This document shows, one piece after another, positions 22,369 to 22,771 of a DNA stretch of 22,771 bases. Location of the stretch: positions 1-22,771 of the forward strand of contig JAZRZH010000056.1 in NCBI GenBank assembly GCA_045601245.1, given 5' to 3'. The stretch comes from Cacconaster sp045601245. Lineage in GTDB: Bacteria > Bacteroidota > Bacteroidia > Bacteroidales > UBA932. The notes under the pieces are model-generated. The model was not told the origin of the DNA and did no database searches. It was given only the letters and a program-made list of their open reading frames with translations. Each line of letters begins with the position of its first letter. The first letter of the stretch is position 1. A program made the position numbers and the translations under genes.

Positions 22369-22412
22369 CAAAAATAAAGGAGTTGCTGTGCAACTCCTTT
22401 ATTTTTGTGCAT
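22364..22412. terminator. Long inverted-repeat terminator fused to the tRNA 3' end
   Basis: A perfect 23-bp inverted repeat (arms 22364-22386 and 22390-22412, loop TGT). Its core is AAATAAAGGAGTTGC with GCAACTCCTTTATTTTT. The T-rich end on either strand makes it bidirectional, serving tRNA-Lys and the minus-strand gene coming from the right. Its outermost five bases on the left belong to the mature tRNA (last four acceptor bases and the discriminator). Confidence 0.88.
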
Positions 22413-22481
22413 GCGCATCCTGCTTAATCGGGGCTCCGCCCCGAACCCCACGGCAAAGCCGGAATGCAAAGCAACTCCTTT
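22390..22481. repeat. Hairpin block flanked by 11-bp direct repeats
   Basis: GCAACTCCTTT occurs at 22390-22400 and again at 22471-22481, each followed by T-rich sequence. Between them lie two hairpins, CGGGGC/GCCCCG (22429-22443) and CGGC/GCCG (22451-22461). The first direct repeat is the 3' arm of the tRNA terminator. Confidence 0.65.
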
Positions 22482-22500
22482 TTTTCATATTATTCCGCAA

Positions 22501-22771
22501 TTAGAGTACTATTTCCATGTCAAGAGTCTGTGTGCCGCTGGTGGAAACGAGCCTGTACTTGCCAGGGAGCAACTTGTTCCTAGTGAATGTGATCTTGCCA
22601 CGGCTCATCTTCGCACCTGATTCCGCCTTGACGGATTCGTTGTTGGAGTTGTAGATGTCCCAGGTGGATGCAGTAGGTGCGAATGTCTGTATGGTCACGA
22701 CATCCGTATTCTTGTCGTATTCGAAGGTGGAGAATTCCTCGATATGGCACGGCAGCCTGCCGACCATCTTG
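22501..22771 (-). CDS. C-terminal part of an unidentified protein, cut by the window edge
   Basis: The last 89 codons of a gene whose start lies beyond the window; the frame is open to the edge, so the methionine near 22767 need not be a start. The visible part is rich in Thr, Ser and Asn with alternating hydrophobic residues (VVTIQTFAPTASTWDIY, KITFTRNKLLPGKYRL, TQTLDMEIVL). This suggests a beta-sandwich end such as that of a surface or secreted protein. I do not recognise the family. The tRNA terminator on its 3' side can stop its transcript. Confidence 0.6.
   Translation of the reverse strand, partial: KMVGRLPCHIEEFSTFEYDKNTDVVTIQTFAPTASTWDIYNSNNESVKAESGAKMSRGKITFTRNKLLPGKYRLVSTSGTQTLDMEIVL

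Overview
The window looks like a chromosomal segment from a member of the Bacteroidales. The evidence is the 5S rRNA sequence, the recurring Bacteroidota-type promoters (TTTG about 19-20 bp upstream of TAnnTTTG), the near absence of Shine-Dalgarno sequences, and the gene content: a Bacteroidota-type LptD, the block birA/rsfS-ftsH-cdsA-psd, and an M16 lipoprotein peptidase. I cannot place it to genus from sequence alone. Almost all coding capacity is ordinary chromosomal core genes. I see no insertion sequence, prophage, CRISPR array or defence locus.

Layout. Positions 1-165 hold the 5S rRNA that ends an rRNA operon, with its terminator. Positions 166-563 have no intact gene but contain hairpins, one copy of a 65-nt repeat (second copy at 18798-18862) and a decayed P-loop ATPase start. 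On the minus strand lptD runs into a small TSCPD-domain gene. Diverging from lptD is an N-acetylmuramoyl-L-alanine amidase with a SPOR-like tail. Then come dnaA with a terminator built on its stop codon, and the pepD-rpe pair coupled by TAATG. birA (minus) is convergent with rpe and divergent from a tight four-gene operon rsfS-ftsH-cdsA-psd (ribosome hibernation, membrane proteolysis, phospholipid synthesis).

A strong shared terminator separates psd from a minus-strand glycerol operon that reads glpK, GlpA-like dehydrogenase, GlpB-like FAD/NAD oxidoreductase, DUF1667 iron-sulfur protein, glpF. Together these should import glycerol, phosphorylate it and oxidise glycerol-3-phosphate to dihydroxyacetone phosphate. 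The membrane anchor GlpC of the classical anaerobic enzyme is missing and a small four-cysteine DUF1667 protein stands in its place. This is the most interesting functional unit in the window, because its electron acceptor cannot be read from the sequence. Upstream of glpK on the same strand, beyond a terminator, is a 55-residue 2[4Fe-4S] ferredoxin gene, and upstream of that a 968-residue M16 metallopeptidase lipoprotein.

The right end carries tRNA-Lys(CTT) with a textbook promoter and an unusually long 23-bp perfect inverted repeat as terminator that runs into the tRNA 3' end. A hairpin-rich block follows, then the C-terminal part of an unidentified minus-strand gene cut by the window edge. 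The non-coding observations most worth following up are the dispersed 65-nt repeat, whose stem differs between copies by two compensatory pair changes, and the structure behind the tRNA.
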